Shown: positions 1-9,516 of the stretch, in pieces
Layout: every line of letters starts with the position of its first letter
Position numbering within the stretch: the first letter of the stretch is position 1
Source of the DNA: Oxalobacteraceae bacterium CAVE-383
GTDB lineage: Bacteria > Pseudomonadota > Gammaproteobacteria > Burkholderiales > Burkholderiaceae_D
Assembly (NCBI GenBank): GCA_004134995.1
Contig: REGP01000001.1
Coordinates: 992,001-1,056,000, forward strand
Length of the DNA: 64,000 nt
Reading direction: 5' to 3'
The notes under the pieces: model-generated
What the model was told of the DNA's origin: nothing
Databases searched by the model: none
What the model saw: the letters and a program-made list of their open reading frames with translations, nothing else
Translations under genes and position numbers: made by a program

Positions 1-1422
1 CAACGATGCAGCCAATTGCAGCAGCGCGCTCCGGTCGCCGTTTTCGGCAGGCATCAGCCCGGCCAGCGCCGGCTTGCCGGCTGTCAGGGTGCCGGTCTTG
101 TCGAAAGCGATGGTATCGATACGATGCGCATGCTCCAGCGCTTCGGCGTCCTTGATCAGAATGCCGTGACGCGCGGCGGCGCCGGTGCCGACCATGATGG
201 CCGCCGGCGTGGCCAGCCCCAGCGCACAGGGACAGGCAATCACCAGCACCGCGACCGCATTCAATAGCGCCTGCTCCCAGCCGCCGCCGGTCAAGCCCCA
301 GCCGAGCAGCGTCAATAGCGCGATCGCCAGGATCACCGGCACGAAAACGGCGCTGATCCTGTCGACGGTGCGCTGTATCGGCGCGTGCCCGGCCTGGGCC
401 GCTTCGACCATGCGGACAATGCGCGCCAGCGTGGTTTCCGCGCCGACGGCCAGCGTCCTGATCCGCAGCAGCCCTTCCCCGTTGAGCGCGCCGCCGGTCA
501 CCCGGTCGCCCCCGGTTTTGGCGATGGGCAGGCTTTCCCCGGTCAGCAGCGATTCATCGACATGGCTGCTGCCGGCCAGGATTTCGCCATCGACCGGAAT
601 CCGCTCGCCGGGCCGCACGACGACAATATCGCCTGGCCTGATCTGTTCCAGCGGAACCTCGCGCATGTCCAGAACTTGCAGCGCTTGCGGCGCCCGCTGC
701 CCGACATCGGCGCCGGCAACAAGCAGGCGCGCGGTATCCGGGCGCAATGCGCCCAGCGCCCGGATCGCGGCGCCGGTCTGGCGCTTGGCGCGGCTTTCCA
801 GCCATTTCCCGAACAGGACCAAGGTAATCACGACGGCCGACGCTTCAAAATACAAATGCGCCATGCCCATATCCGAAGGCTGCGTCAGCAACTGGTACAC
901 GCTCAATCCATAGGCGGCCGAAGTGCCGATGGCCACCAGCAGATCCATATTGCCGGCGCCGGCGCGCACCGCCTTGTATGCGGCGCGGTAAAAACGCGCA
1001 CCCAGGATAAATTGGATCGGCGTCGCCAGCAGCCATTGCAGCCAACCCGGCAATGCCATATCGAAGCCGAACCATGCCAGCAGCATCGGCAACGCCAGCG
1101 GCGCCGTCAGCAATGCAGAAAGCAGGACCGGCCAGGCGCTTTGCCGCGCGGCTTCCGACGGCTTGCCGCTGCTATCGTCCATAATCGGAATTGCCTGGTA
1201 ACCGGCCTTCTCGACCGCGGCCACCAGTTGCGCCCGCTCAGCGGCCAGGTCGACGCCGCCGGGGACGGCCACCGAAGCGCGCTCGGTGGCCAGATTCACC
1301 GCGGCCGCGTTGGGTCCGGCGACCGCATTCAAGGCCTTCTCCACGCGTGCGGAACAGGATGCGCAACTCATGCCGACGATCTGCAGATCGATCGTGGCGG
1401 ACTGCTTGCTCGGAAATTGCAT
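1..1422 (-). CDS. copA: Copper-translocating P1B-type ATPase, C-terminus cut by window edge
   Basis: Exports Cu(I) across the inner membrane using ATP. Translation from 1422 gives an N-terminal heavy-metal-associated domain with GMSCASC near residues 17-23, several hydrophobic segments, the metal-transport motif [10 protein letters not shown] (DNA about 205-240) and the phosphorylation motif DKTGT (about 85-100). The rest of the catalytic domain lies left of base 1. The ATG at 1422 is preceded by AAGGAAG at a good distance, and a CueR-type promoter lies 37 bases further upstream. Neighbours are cueR and a cupredoxin gene on the same strand, so this is a copper-homeostasis locus. The family call is firm; CopA rather than a silver pump rests on the CueR context. 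Confidence 0.95.
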   Translation of the reverse strand, partial: MQFPSKQSATIDLQIVGMSCASCSARVEKALNAVAGPNAAAVNLATERASVAVPGGVDLAAERAQLVAAVEKAGYQAIPIMDDSSGKPSEAARQSAWPVLLSALLTAPLALPMLLAWFGFDMALPGWLQWLLATPIQFILGARFYRAAYKAVRAGAGNMDLLVAIGTSAAYGLSVYQLLTQPSDMGMAHLYFEASAVVITLVLFGKWLESRAKRQTGAAIRALGALRPDTARLLVAGADVGQRAPQALQVLDMREVPLEQIRPGDIVVVRPGERIPVDGEILAGSSHVDESLLTGESLPIAKTGGDRVTGGALNGEGLLRIRTLAVGAETTLARIVRMVEAAQAGHAPIQRTVDRISAVFVPVILAIALLTLLGWGLTGGGWEQALLNAVAVLVIACPCALGLATPAAIMVGTGAAARHGILIKDAEALEHAHRIDTIAFDKTGTLTAGKPALAGLMPAENGDRSALLQLAASL

Positions 1423-1458
1423 AATGCTTCCTTACCTTGATATGTATGCCAAGACTGC

Positions 1459-1489
1459 ACTATCCACCTTCCCATGATGGCAAGGTCAA
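1459..1489 (-). promoter_or_regulatory. CueR-controlled copA promoter with 19-bp spacer and operator dyad
   Basis: On the minus strand a -35 TTGACC (1484-1489) and a -10 GATAGT (1459-1464) are separated by 19 bp, the over-long spacing typical of MerR-family promoters. The spacer holds the dyad ACCTTGCC-N5-GGGAAGGT (1466-1486), which matches the known CueR operator pattern. Transcription would start near 1452, about 30 bases before the copA ATG. Confidence 0.88.
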
Positions 1490-1513
1490 GTGGAATTTCG
1501 GAGAAATTCAGGC

Positions 1514-1639
1514 GAGGTGTCGGCTGGCGGGGCGTGAAGGGGTTTTGTGCGCAGTGAGGTAAAGGGGGAGGCGGCCGCAGGCCGACGGAGGACACGAACG
1601 GAGTACAAAGCCCCTTCACGCCCCGCCAGCCGACACCTC
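1514..1639. repeat. 29-bp perfect inverted repeat flanking a 68-bp core
   Basis: Bases 1514-1542 are the exact reverse complement of 1611-1639 (29 of 29). The match continues inward for about five more bases with one mismatch. The arms enclose a 68-bp core containing a second short GC-rich dyad. The element lies between the end of cueR and the copA promoter. It has no coding content and no T-run, so it is not a standard terminator. It could be a small non-autonomous mobile repeat (MITE-like or REP-like). I see no second copy in this window. Confidence 0.8.
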
Positions 1640-1652
1640 CCTGGACGGCCGA

Positions 1653-2042
1653 TTATTTTTCCGCCAGCTTATCCAGAATCGGACAATCCGGCCGGTTGTC
1701 GCCGCCGCAGCAATCGGCCAGATGCTTCAACTGGCCGCGAATCGCTTCCAGCTTCCGGATATCGCTTTCCAGTTCGCCGATATATTGCTGCGCCAGCGCT
1801 TTCACATCGGCGCTTTTGCGGCCACGGTCGCGCCACAGGGCCAACAGCGTCCGGATGCGATCGATGGAAAACCCCAGATCGCGCGAATGCCGGATAAAGC
1901 GCAGTATCTGCACGTCCGATTCATCGTAGCGGCGATAGCCGGCATCGCTGCGGTTCGCCGGCGTAATCAGCGCCACGCTTTCGTAATAGCGGATCATTTT
2001 GGCGCTGACGCCGGAAGCCAGCGCCGCCTCGCCGATATTCAT
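1653..2042 (-). CDS. cueR: MerR-family Cu(I)-responsive regulator CueR
   Basis: Activates copper-efflux promoters on binding Cu(I). The 129-residue protein has the N-terminal MerR winged helix (MNIGEAALASGVSAKMIRYYE, residues 1-21 region), a dimerisation helix and a C-terminal loop reading CCGGDNRPDCPI. Two cysteines in that loop correspond to the metal-binding pair of E. coli CueR. The ATG overlaps the stop of the upstream cupredoxin gene (ATGA), so the two are translationally coupled. The likely target site is the operator at 1466-1486 in front of copA. Confidence 0.93.
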   Translation of the reverse strand: MNIGEAALASGVSAKMIRYYESVALITPANRSDAGYRRYDESDVQILRFIRHSRDLGFSIDRIRTLLALWRDRGRKSADVKALAQQYIGELESDIRKLEAIRGQLKHLADCCGGDNRPDCPILDKLAEK

Positions 2043-2494
2043 GAACGCGCTTTCACGGTAATCCGGCCTTTCATCCCCGCTTCGAAATGCCCCGGCTCAA
2101 GACAGGCGAAATCGTAGGAACCGGCCTTGTCGAAACGCCAGACCAGCTCCCCGGTCCGGCCCGGATCGACCATGACCTGATTGCCTTCCGCATGCGCCAT
2201 GCCGGGCATCTTGCGCATCATCTCGGCATGCGCTTTCAATTTCTCGATGGAGCCGATCACCATTTCATGCCGCAGCTTGCCCGAATTCCTGACCACGAAG
2301 CGTATCGTCTCGCCTTCAGTGGCCGTAAACTGACCCGGACTGAAACGCATGTTGTCGTTCATATCGATGGCGATGGTGCGATCGGCCCTGGCCGCTTCCT
2401 GATGGCCGGCATGCATATGCATGTCATCGGCATGCGCGCTCAGCGCCAGTCCGCATGCGGCCAGCGCGGAAACCAATACCAGTGTTTTCATCAT
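2039..2494 (-). CDS. Periplasmic cupredoxin-like copper-binding protein
   Basis: A secreted plastocyanin/azurin-like protein thought to bind copper in the periplasm. A signal peptide (MMKTLVLVSALAACGLALSA) is followed by a His/Met-rich stretch (DDMHMHAGH). The C-terminal cupredoxin fold carries RHEM and C-L-E-P-G-H-F-E-A-G-M, which supply the Cys, His and Met ligands of a type-1 copper site. AGGAACG lies just before the ATG at 2494. A longer reading from 2524 is less likely because it adds a charged leader before the signal peptide. It overlaps cueR by four bases. The start codon lies only 26 bp from the end of astB, so any promoter would lie within astB. Confidence 0.85.
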   Translation of the reverse strand: MMKTLVLVSALAACGLALSAHADDMHMHAGHQEAARADRTIAIDMNDNMRFSPGQFTATEGETIRFVVRNSGKLRHEMVIGSIEKLKAHAEMMRKMPGMAHAEGNQVMVDPGRTGELVWRFDKAGSYDFACLEPGHFEAGMKGRITVKARS

Positions 2495-2520
2495 CGTTCC
2501 TGTTCGTTCTGTGATTAATG

Positions 2521-3888
2521 TCAATCGATTGTCGCGTACAAGCCGGGCAAGTTCAATATCTCCGCAAGTTCCTCAAGCGCGCGGCGGCTCTCTTCCAACA
2601 GCGCCGGGTCGGCCAGATCGGCCGCCAGCAGCCGGTCGCGGTAATGGCGCTCCACCCACGCAACCAGGCGCCCGTAAAGCGCATCGTCCAGCATCACGCC
2701 CTGATGCATCGCCGCCGCCTGCGCCGCCGTCAGTTCCACCCGCAGGCGCAGACAGGCCGGACCGCCGCCGTTCTGCATGCTCTGGCGCAAATCGAAACTG
2801 CATGATTCGGCGATCGGCCCCTGGCTATCGATGAGACGCGCCAGATAAGCGGCGACGGCCGGATTGTCCATGCACTCGCGCGGCGCGACCAGCAGCATGC
2901 GGCCGTCCGGGCGCGTCAGCAATTGGCTGTTGAACAGATAGCTGGAAACCGCATCGGCCACGCTGACCTCGCCGGCGGCCACCCGCACCGCAAGCAGATC
3001 GAATCCGAGCGGCGCCGCTGCCGCGTGCAAGGCCGCCAGCGTTTCGGCCTCATGCAGGAACGCGCTTTCGTGATAAAACAGGACGCTGCCGTTGGCGACC
3101 GCGATGACGTCGTTATGAAACACGCCCTGATCGATGACCTCGGGATGCTGTTGCGCGAAAACGCAACGCGCCGGCTGCAACCCATGCAGGCGCGCTACCG
3201 CCATCCCGGCCTCCAGCGTCTGGCGCGCCGGAAATCGCTTCGGCATGGGCGCCGCCGGGTCGAATTCGCTGCGGCCGTGGACAAACAGCTCAACGCCAGG
3301 CGCCCCCCGGGCCGGCGCCAGCCGCGCATGGTTGGCTGCGCCTTCATCGGCCATGGCCGATGCCGTCGGCAACGCATCGTGCACGGCGAAATGGCGGGCA
3401 TCGCCGAAGATGGCCCGCAGCGTGCGCGCGGTCTGGCGGCTTTCGATGGCGCGATGCAGCTTGCTGCTCAAGTTGGCGACCGTGAAATGCGCGCGGCCGT
3501 CGGCGCAATCGGCGGCCGGGCTGACCGTTGCCGCATTTGCCGTCCACATCGACGACGCCGACCATGCCGCCGCCAGCAACTGCGGCGCCGCGCGCGCCGC
3601 TTTATGCAAGATCTGCGCATCGCCGCCGTCGAAGCCCAGACTGCGCAACAAACCGAGATCGGGCCGCATTTGCGGCGGCAGCACGGCCTGCGCGAAGCCG
3701 CGCGCGGCCAGCGCCTGCATCTTCGTCAGCCCCTCCAGCGCCGCCAGTTTCGGATTGGCCGCCGCCGAGACATTGCGGGTCGAAGCGATATTGCCGCGCG
3801 ACAGGCCGGCGTAATTGTGCGTCGGCCCGACCAAGCCGTCGAAATTGATCTCGCGCGCCCCGGCCTGCGAGGACGGCGACGGCTTCAT
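2521..3888 (-). CDS. astB: N-succinylarginine dihydrolase
   Basis: Second step of the arginine succinyltransferase pathway: succinylarginine to succinylornithine plus ammonia and CO2. Family landmarks include [18 protein letters not shown] near the N-terminus, [12 protein letters not shown] with the catalytic His, and [11 protein letters not shown] near the C-terminus with the catalytic Cys. The ATG at 3888 overlaps the astA stop (ATGA). A longer reading from 3948 lies inside astA and is rejected. The length (455 residues) fits the family. Genes for AstC, AstD and AstE are not in the window. Confidence 0.95.
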   Translation of the reverse strand: MKPSPSSQAGAREINFDGLVGPTHNYAGLSRGNIASTRNVSAAANPKLAALEGLTKMQALAARGFAQAVLPPQMRPDLGLLRSLGFDGGDAQILHKAARAAPQLLAAAWSASSMWTANAATVSPAADCADGRAHFTVANLSSKLHRAIESRQTARTLRAIFGDARHFAVHDALPTASAMADEGAANHARLAPARGAPGVELFVHGRSEFDPAAPMPKRFPARQTLEAGMAVARLHGLQPARCVFAQQHPEVIDQGVFHNDVIAVANGSVLFYHESAFLHEAETLAALHAAAAPLGFDLLAVRVAAGEVSVADAVSSYLFNSQLLTRPDGRMLLVAPRECMDNPAVAAYLARLIDSQGPIAESCSFDLRQSMQNGGGPACLRLRVELTAAQAAAMHQGVMLDDALYGRLVAWVERHYRDRLLAADLADPALLEESRRALEELAEILNLPGLYATID

Positions 3889-5000
3889 TGCCGCGCTCCG
3901 GCGGCATGCTCCAGCGCAACGCAGCGCACGGCGTCGCCGGGACCGCATTCGAGCAGCGCCTGATCGGCCGGCGCCAGCAACAGGGATGAAGATGCGGATG
4001 AAGATGCGGATGAAGATGAAGACGGTAATGAAGCCGCCGAAAAATGCGGCGCGCCGGCGATGACCCGGAATCGGGACAGCACGGTATTGGAGATCAGCAG
4101 AGCGGCGCCGGCATCGGGGGCGGTGGCGGGGGCGGCGGCAGAGGCGAAGGCGGACGATGGCGCGGCGATCTGCGCCAGCCGGCTCTCGCGCACCGTGCGC
4201 AGTTCGCGCACGCGCGCCTGCAGCACCGGCCCGGCGTCGAAAATATCGACATAGCCTTCAAAATACATGCCCTCCTGCTCCAGCATGCGCTGCGCCGGCG
4301 CGCTGGCCGCATGCACTTTGCCGATGACGTCCTGCGCCGATTGCGGCAGCAGCGCGATGTACAAGGGATAACGCGGCATCAGTTCGGCGATGAACGATTT
4401 CTTGTCGAGGCTGCTGAGGTCGTCGGCGCGATCGAATCCCATCTTGAAAAAGTGCCGGCCCAGGCTGTCCCAGAAAGGCGAGGCGCCGTCGCCGTTCTGA
4501 TAGCCGCGCAATTCGGCGATCAGGCGGTCCGGAAACAGATGCGGAAACTGGGCGATGAACAGCAGGCGGCTTTTCGACAGCAGCTTGCCGTTGTCGCCGT
4601 GGCGATAGTCCGGATGCAGATAAAGCGAACAGAGCTCGCCGCTGCCGGTCAGGTCGCTGGCCAGGTACAGCGTATCCATGCGCGAATAGACGTCCAGTTC
4701 CTTGCTGGCGTGCACCAGCGTGCCGATCCGGTAATTGTAGAAACTCTCCTCCAGGCCGACCGCTGCCTTGACCGCGCAGACGCCGACCAGCCGGCCGTAC
4801 GCCGTATCTTCCATCACGAACAGATAATCGCGCCGCGCGGGCGCAATGGCGGCCGCGAATGAAGCGCAGGCACGGTCGAGGCGCGCGGCCAGAATGGCGC
4901 GGTCCGGCTTCAAGGTGGTCATGCCGCCGCCGGTCAGCTGCGCCAGCGCCAGCAAGCCGTCCAGATCGCGCATTTCGATTGCCCGCACTACCAGCGCCAT
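3885..5000 (-). CDS. astA: Arginine N-succinyltransferase with Ala/Pro-rich and Ser-rich insertions
   Basis: Transfers succinyl from succinyl-CoA to the alpha-amino group of arginine, first step of the AST pathway. The core matches the AstA/AruF/AruG family: [32 protein letters not shown], and [15 protein letters not shown]. The start at 5000 has GGGGGAAA upstream. At 371 residues it is longer than usual (about 340). The surplus sits in an Ala/Pro insert near 280-299 and a poly-Ser insert near 327-339, the latter coded by an imperfect 12-bp tandem repeat at 3984-4020. It follows the oxidoreductase gene by 33 bp and overlaps astB. Confidence 0.94.
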   Translation of the reverse strand: MALVVRAIEMRDLDGLLALAQLTGGGMTTLKPDRAILAARLDRACASFAAAIAPARRDYLFVMEDTAYGRLVGVCAVKAAVGLEESFYNYRIGTLVHASKELDVYSRMDTLYLASDLTGSGELCSLYLHPDYRHGDNGKLLSKSRLLFIAQFPHLFPDRLIAELRGYQNGDGASPFWDSLGRHFFKMGFDRADDLSSLDKKSFIAELMPRYPLYIALLPQSAQDVIGKVHAASAPAQRMLEQEGMYFEGYVDIFDAGPVLQARVRELRTVRESRLAQIAAPSSAFASAAAPATAPDAGAALLISNTVLSRFRVIAGAPHFSAASLPSSSSSASSSASSSLLLAPADQALLECGPGDAVRCVALEHAAGARQ

Positions 5001-5033
5001 GCCGTTTCCCCCAGTTTCTCGGTTCCCTTGCGA

Positions 5034-6251
5034 TTACAGAATGCCGCGTTCCCGGTAAGGGGCATTGTCTTCTACCCGGCGATAGGACAGCTTCGACAGG
5101 TCGATCGTTTCAAAACGGCCGTGGCAGATCAGTTCGGCAATGGCGCGGCCGGCGGCCGGCGCGTGCATCATGCCGTGCCCTGAAAATCCGGCGGCGACAT
5201 AGAAATTGTCGCTATGGCCCTGCCAATTGCCGATGATCGGATTGCCGTCGAGTTCGCATTGTTCGTACAGGCCGGACCAGGTGCGGTGGCATCTGGCGCC
5301 TTCGAAAGCTGCCGGGAAACGGTGCGCCAGCGCCGGCCAGACGATGCGTTCGAAGTAATCGTGATCGACCTCGAAATTGAAACCGCGCCCGGCATCGGAA
5401 TCGACCAGTCCGCCGGAGTAGCCCTGGCCCTCGGGCCGGAATGCCAGCCGGTTCAGGTCCTTGACATACGGCAGCGCCTCGATTTTTTGATATCCGGTGA
5501 AAAAATGCTCGAAGCGCCGCATCGGCTGCACCGGCAGCGCCATGCCGATCAGCGCGCTGACGCCGCCGGCCCAGGCGCCGGCCGCATTGACGAATACCGC
5601 GCCGCCGAGTTTGCGGCCGGACGCCAGCGCCGCATGCGTGACCGAGCCGGATTTGCCGGCCACGCGATCGAAGCCGGTCACTTTGTCCTGGATATAGTCG
5701 ACGCCCAGCGAACGGGCTTTTTTACGCATGCCCTGGAGAAAACCGGAAGGATCGCACCAGCCGTCCCGCGGCGAATACGCGCCGCCGTCCAGATCCGCGA
5801 CATGCATCGACGGGAAACGCTCGCGCAGCGCATTGCGATCCAGCAGATGGATTTCGGCGCCCATGGCGCGCTGGGTTTGCGCATTTCGCTCCAGGACATC
5901 CATATAAGCGCCCTCGACGATGAACAGATAACCCTGCTCGACCCAGTCGATATGCGCCGGCGCCCCGGCAATCGCCATGTCCTGCGGAAAACGCTTGATG
6001 AAATCGATGCTGAAATTGGACATCGCAATGTTTTCCGGGCACGAAAACAACCGCCGCGCCCCGCCCGAAGCCCGGGTGGTGGAGGCAAACTCATAGGTGG
6101 GATCCGGCTCCACCACCGCGACGGTCATGGCAGGATTGCTTTGTTTGAGATAATACGCAACACTGCTGCCTACAATGGCGCCGCCGATGATGACGGCGTC
6201 GAAATGCCGGTTGGCGTGCTTATGCTCGTTGGCGTAATTATTGGCGTTCAT
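5034..6251 (-). CDS. FAD-dependent amino-acid oxidase/dehydrogenase (DAO family)
   Basis: A DAO-superfamily flavoprotein that probably oxidises an amino or secondary amine group. The N-terminus has the dinucleotide-binding motif VIIGGAIVGSSVAYYL, and the C-terminus has VAAGFSGHGMMHAPAAGRAIAELI, typical of sarcosine/glycine oxidase-like enzymes. No signal peptide is seen. I choose the ATG at 6251; an upstream TTG at 6284 is possible but would run into the divergent regulator gene. It lies 33 bp before astA and is divergent from a GntR regulator, so it may feed or control arginine catabolism (inference). The substrate cannot be read from sequence. Confidence 0.82.
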   Translation of the reverse strand: MNANNYANEHKHANRHFDAVIIGGAIVGSSVAYYLKQSNPAMTVAVVEPDPTYEFASTTRASGGARRLFSCPENIAMSNFSIDFIKRFPQDMAIAGAPAHIDWVEQGYLFIVEGAYMDVLERNAQTQRAMGAEIHLLDRNALRERFPSMHVADLDGGAYSPRDGWCDPSGFLQGMRKKARSLGVDYIQDKVTGFDRVAGKSGSVTHAALASGRKLGGAVFVNAAGAWAGGVSALIGMALPVQPMRRFEHFFTGYQKIEALPYVKDLNRLAFRPEGQGYSGGLVDSDAGRGFNFEVDHDYFERIVWPALAHRFPAAFEGARCHRTWSGLYEQCELDGNPIIGNWQGHSDNFYVAAGFSGHGMMHAPAAGRAIAELICHGRFETIDLSKLSYRRVEDNAPYRERGIL

Positions 6252-6276
6252 CTGGAAAAGTGTACCGGGAATTGCA

Positions 6277-6903
6277 ATGGACAAGTTAACCGCGGATCAA
6301 ATCACTGTCATTCTACGAAAGCGCATCTATGACGGCATCCTGGCCGGCGGCCTGGCGCTGAAGCAGGAAGATCTGGCAAGCGAATTCGGCGTGAGCCGCA
6401 ATCCGGTGCGGGAATCGCTGAAAATCCTGAAAATCGAGGGGCTGGTGCGCAATGAATCGCCGCACGGCGCCGTGGTGGTCAAGCATTCGATCGCCGACGT
6501 GATCGAAATGCTCGACATCCGGATCGGCCTCGAAACCCGCGCCCTGAAACTGGCCATTCCCAATCTCTCGAATGCGCAAGTGCATTACGCCGAAGCGATT
6601 CTCGCCAAATACGATGCCTCGGACAAACCGAGCGAATGGTCGGACCTGAATCTCGAATTCCATCTGGCGCTGTACCGCGCCGCCAACCGGCCGCTATTGC
6701 TCAAGATGATCGAAGACCTGGTGCTCGGCACCAGACGCTATACGCGCGTATATATTTCGCAAACGCTCGGCCGCAACGGTCCGCAGGAAGAGCACCACGC
6801 CCTGCTGGCCGCCTTCAAGCGGGGCGATACCGCTACCGCTGTGGCCTTGCTTGAAACGCATATCGGGGTAACGCAGAAGGCGCTGCTGGCGATGTCGGCA
6901 TAG
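6277..6903 (+). CDS. GntR-family regulator, FadR/FCD subfamily
   Basis: A DNA-binding metabolic regulator of 208 residues. The winged helix-turn-helix covers about residues 1-70 (DLASEFGVSRNPVRESLKIL) and an all-helical FCD effector domain follows. The FCD metal-site Asp and His positions appear in LEFHLALYRAANRPLL and GPQEEHHALL. The ATG at 6277 aligns with family starts. It is divergent from the FAD oxidoreductase with only 25 bp between start codons, so their promoters must overlap the genes, and autoregulation together with control of the oxidoreductase-astAB unit is likely (inference). Confidence 0.88.
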   Translation: MDKLTADQITVILRKRIYDGILAGGLALKQEDLASEFGVSRNPVRESLKILKIEGLVRNESPHGAVVVKHSIADVIEMLDIRIGLETRALKLAIPNLSNAQVHYAEAILAKYDASDKPSEWSDLNLEFHLALYRAANRPLLLKMIEDLVLGTRRYTRVYISQTLGRNGPQEEHHALLAAFKRGDTATAVALLETHIGVTQKALLAMSA

Positions 6904-7013
6904 TTTGGATAATCGGGAGATGGCAAAGCGCGCGCACTGATATTGCTGTTTCTGAAATATTCCGGTTCCCGCCGTACGGTAAAATGCAGCGCACTCTCAC
7001 GGAGAATAAAAAA

Positions 7014-8297
7014 ATGGAAACCGGGCTCATTGAAATCGTCGGCGCTGTTCTGTTCGGATTGGCGCTGATCCATACCTTCGCCGCCAAATCGTTCGAGATC
7101 CTTTCGCATCGCTATCCCAATCATGCAGGCCTGTTCCATTTGCTGGGCGAGGTCGAGGTGGTGTTCGGCATCTGGGCCTTTGTGCTGGTCGTCGCGATGG
7201 CCCTGCTGTCCGGCCCGGAAACGGCCCTCGGCTATGCCGAATCGCGCCACTATACCGAACCGCTGTTCGTTTTCACCGTGATGGTGGTGGCCGCCTCTCG
7301 CCCGGTGCTGGAAGCCGTGCGCGGCCTGATCACCGCGATTGCGCGGAGTCTGCCGCTGCGGACCAATCTGGCGCAGGTCTGGCTCGGCCTGGCGCTGGTG
7401 CCGCTGGCCGGCTCGCTGATCACCGAACCGGCCGCGATGACGCTGGCGGCGCTGATCCTGGCGCCGCAGATTTTCCGCCAGGGCATTCCCGAATGGCTGA
7501 AATACGGGGCGCTGGGCGTGCTGTTCGTCAATGTATCGATCGGCGGCACGCTGACTTCCTACGCCGCGCCGCCGGTATTGATGGTCGCCGCCACCTGGCA
7601 ATGGACCACCGCCTTCATGGCCGCCACCTTCGGCTGGAAAGCGGCGCTGGCGGTGCTGGTCAACGCCACCGGCATGGTATTCATGCTGCGCAGGCACATC
7701 CCCGATCAAGCGCCCGCCGCCAACGATGCAGGCGGCGCGGCAACCGCGCAGAGCGCAAAGAATACGCCGATCCCGCTGGTGGTCACGATCATACATTTCA
7801 TTTTCCTGGTCAGCGTGGTGCTGCTGGCGCATCATCCCGTGCTGTTCCTGAGCCTGTTCCTGTTTTTCATCGGCTATACCAATGCCTATGAGCGCCATCA
7901 AAATCCGCTGATCCTGAAAGAAGGACTGCTGGTCGGCTTCTTCCTGGCGGGACTGGTGGTGCTGGGCGGGATGCAGCAATGGTGGCTGCAGCCGATCATC
8001 TCGAACATGCAACCGACCGTCCTGTTCTTCGGCGCGCTCGGCCTGACGGCAATTACCGATAATGCCGCGCTGACCTATCTGGGCTCGCTGATCGTCGGCA
8101 TGTCCGATCACGCCAAATACATGCTGGTGGCCGGCGCGGTGGCCGGCGGCGGCCTTACCGTGATCGCGAATGCGCCAAATCCGGCCGGCGTGGCCTTGCT
8201 GCGGCGCGGATTCGACGATGAATCGATCGGCGCCGGCGGGCTTTTGCTGGGCGCGTTGCCGCCCACCGTAATCGCCGCCCTGTTCTTTCTTTTTTAA
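7014..8297 (+). CDS. Putative Na+/H+ antiporter, inner membrane
   Basis: A polytopic membrane protein of 427 residues with about eleven hydrophobic segments, resembling the Pfam family named putative Na+/H+ antiporter (Na_H_antiport_3). Conserved-looking motifs are SLITEPAAMTLAALILAP, VNVSIGGTLTSYAAPPVLM and ALTYLGSL preceded by TAITDNA. GGAG sits nine bases before the ATG at 7014; an in-frame ATG at 6984 has no such site. It stands alone downstream of the GntR gene, and its end is 15 bp from the convergent LysR gene. Ion specificity is not shown by sequence. Confidence 0.72.
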   Translation: METGLIEIVGAVLFGLALIHTFAAKSFEILSHRYPNHAGLFHLLGEVEVVFGIWAFVLVVAMALLSGPETALGYAESRHYTEPLFVFTVMVVAASRPVLEAVRGLITAIARSLPLRTNLAQVWLGLALVPLAGSLITEPAAMTLAALILAPQIFRQGIPEWLKYGALGVLFVNVSIGGTLTSYAAPPVLMVAATWQWTTAFMAATFGWKAALAVLVNATGMVFMLRRHIPDQAPAANDAGGAATAQSAKNTPIPLVVTIIHFIFLVSVVLLAHHPVLFLSLFLFFIGYTNAYERHQNPLILKEGLLVGFFLAGLVVLGGMQQWWLQPIISNMQPTVLFFGALGLTAITDNAALTYLGSLIVGMSDHAKYMLVAGAVAGGGLTVIANAPNPAGVALLRRGFDDESIGAGGLLLGALPPTVIAALFFLF

Positions 8298-8312
8298 AGG
8301 CGGACAGGCCGG

Positions 8313-9383
8313 CTAGGCCGGCTGGGTCTTTCGCCTGCCACGCGGCACCGCGGCGGTTTGCGCCGATCCCGAGGCCGATTCCGCCATCGATCCCTTCATG
8401 GAAGCTGAAATCGACGTGGCGATGGCATCCGGCTCGTATCGGTATTGCGCCTTGCCTTGCCTGATCCTGACTCTATGCGCTTCGCATTCCGCCGGTGAAA
8501 AATACTGTTCCAGCGCATCGAGAAATACGCGGGTCCGCCGCGGCATCAGGCGGCGGCCCGGAAATACGGCCCACGCGGTATTTTCCGGCAGCCGCCAGTC
8601 CGGCAATACCGGCAGCAATTGACCGCTGCGCAGATACGGCTCGGTGAATTCATCGGCCATCGCGACAATGCCGGCGCCCGAACACGCCATGCGCAATAAC
8701 ACGCCGGGGGAATTGACCACCGCGCGCGCAGGCACCGGTTCTTCCCATATTTCCTCGCCGCGCAGCAGGCGCCACGGCCGCGCCTTGCCATTGCGGCCCA
8801 GGATCAGCAAGGCGTCGTGCTGCAATAGCTGATCCGGCCGCAGCGGCATGCCGCGCCGCGCAATGTAGGCCGGCGATGCATACAGGCCGTCGCTGAAGTC
8901 AGCGACCTTGCGCGCGGCCAGCGAGGTATCGTCCAGCGTCCCGCCGACCCGGATGGCCAGATCGAAATTTTCACCGATCAGATCGACCCGCCGCGCCGAC
9001 AGATCCATTTCCAGCGTCACGGCGGGATAATCGATCGCAAACCGCGCCAGCATCGGCGCCAGCAGATCGGCGGCCAGATCGTGCGGCATCGATATGCGCA
9101 GGCGGCCGGTCGGTTCCAGTTGCCTGTGATGCGCCAGCGAAGTCGCCGATTCGACTTCCGCGGCTACCTGGTGCGCATGCTCCAGCACGCTGGCCCCGAA
9201 ATCGGTCACATGCAGTTGCCGGGTCGTGCGCAACAGCAGACGCTCGCCCAATGCGGTTTCCAAGGAGGCGATGCGGCGCGAAACAGTCGATTTCGGCAAG
9301 CCCAGACGTTCGGCCGCCCGGTTGAAACTGCCTTCATCGACCACTTTGGCAAACAAAAGAAGGTCATTCGCTTCAATTTTCAT
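8313..9383 (-). CDS. LysR-family transcriptional regulator
   Basis: Helix-turn-helix at residues 1-65 (AAERLGLPKSTVSRRIASLE), then a substrate-binding domain of the AaeR/DhcR-like type. About 45 low-complexity residues rich in Ser, Ala and basic residues extend the C-terminus beyond a normal LysR end, giving 356 residues. It is divergent from azoR (133 bp between starts), the standard layout for LysR control of the adjacent gene. The intergenic region contains the 7-bp arms CGGGATA (9448-9454) and TATCCCG (9490-9496), a possible operator. Confidence 0.9.
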   Translation of the reverse strand: MKIEANDLLLFAKVVDEGSFNRAAERLGLPKSTVSRRIASLETALGERLLLRTTRQLHVTDFGASVLEHAHQVAAEVESATSLAHHRQLEPTGRLRISMPHDLAADLLAPMLARFAIDYPAVTLEMDLSARRVDLIGENFDLAIRVGGTLDDTSLAARKVADFSDGLYASPAYIARRGMPLRPDQLLQHDALLILGRNGKARPWRLLRGEEIWEEPVPARAVVNSPGVLLRMACSGAGIVAMADEFTEPYLRSGQLLPVLPDWRLPENTAWAVFPGRRLMPRRTRVFLDALEQYFSPAECEAHRVRIRQGKAQYRYEPDAIATSISASMKGSMAESASGSAQTAAVPRGRRKTQPA

Positions 9384-9516
9384 AAGAATCCCGTTTATCC
9401 CATCAATGGAACAATGATACCCATTTTCGCTACTTCCTAAATATTTTCGGGATAACTACACTGCATCGTCGTCACCCGTTCGTGACCAATATCCCGATTC
9501 AGGAAGGCAAACCATC

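Noticed and set aside
6738..8111. 457-codon minus-strand open frame opposite the antiporter
   Set aside because: His/Gln/Arg-rich composition and no domain; it is the complement of a clear membrane protein gene.
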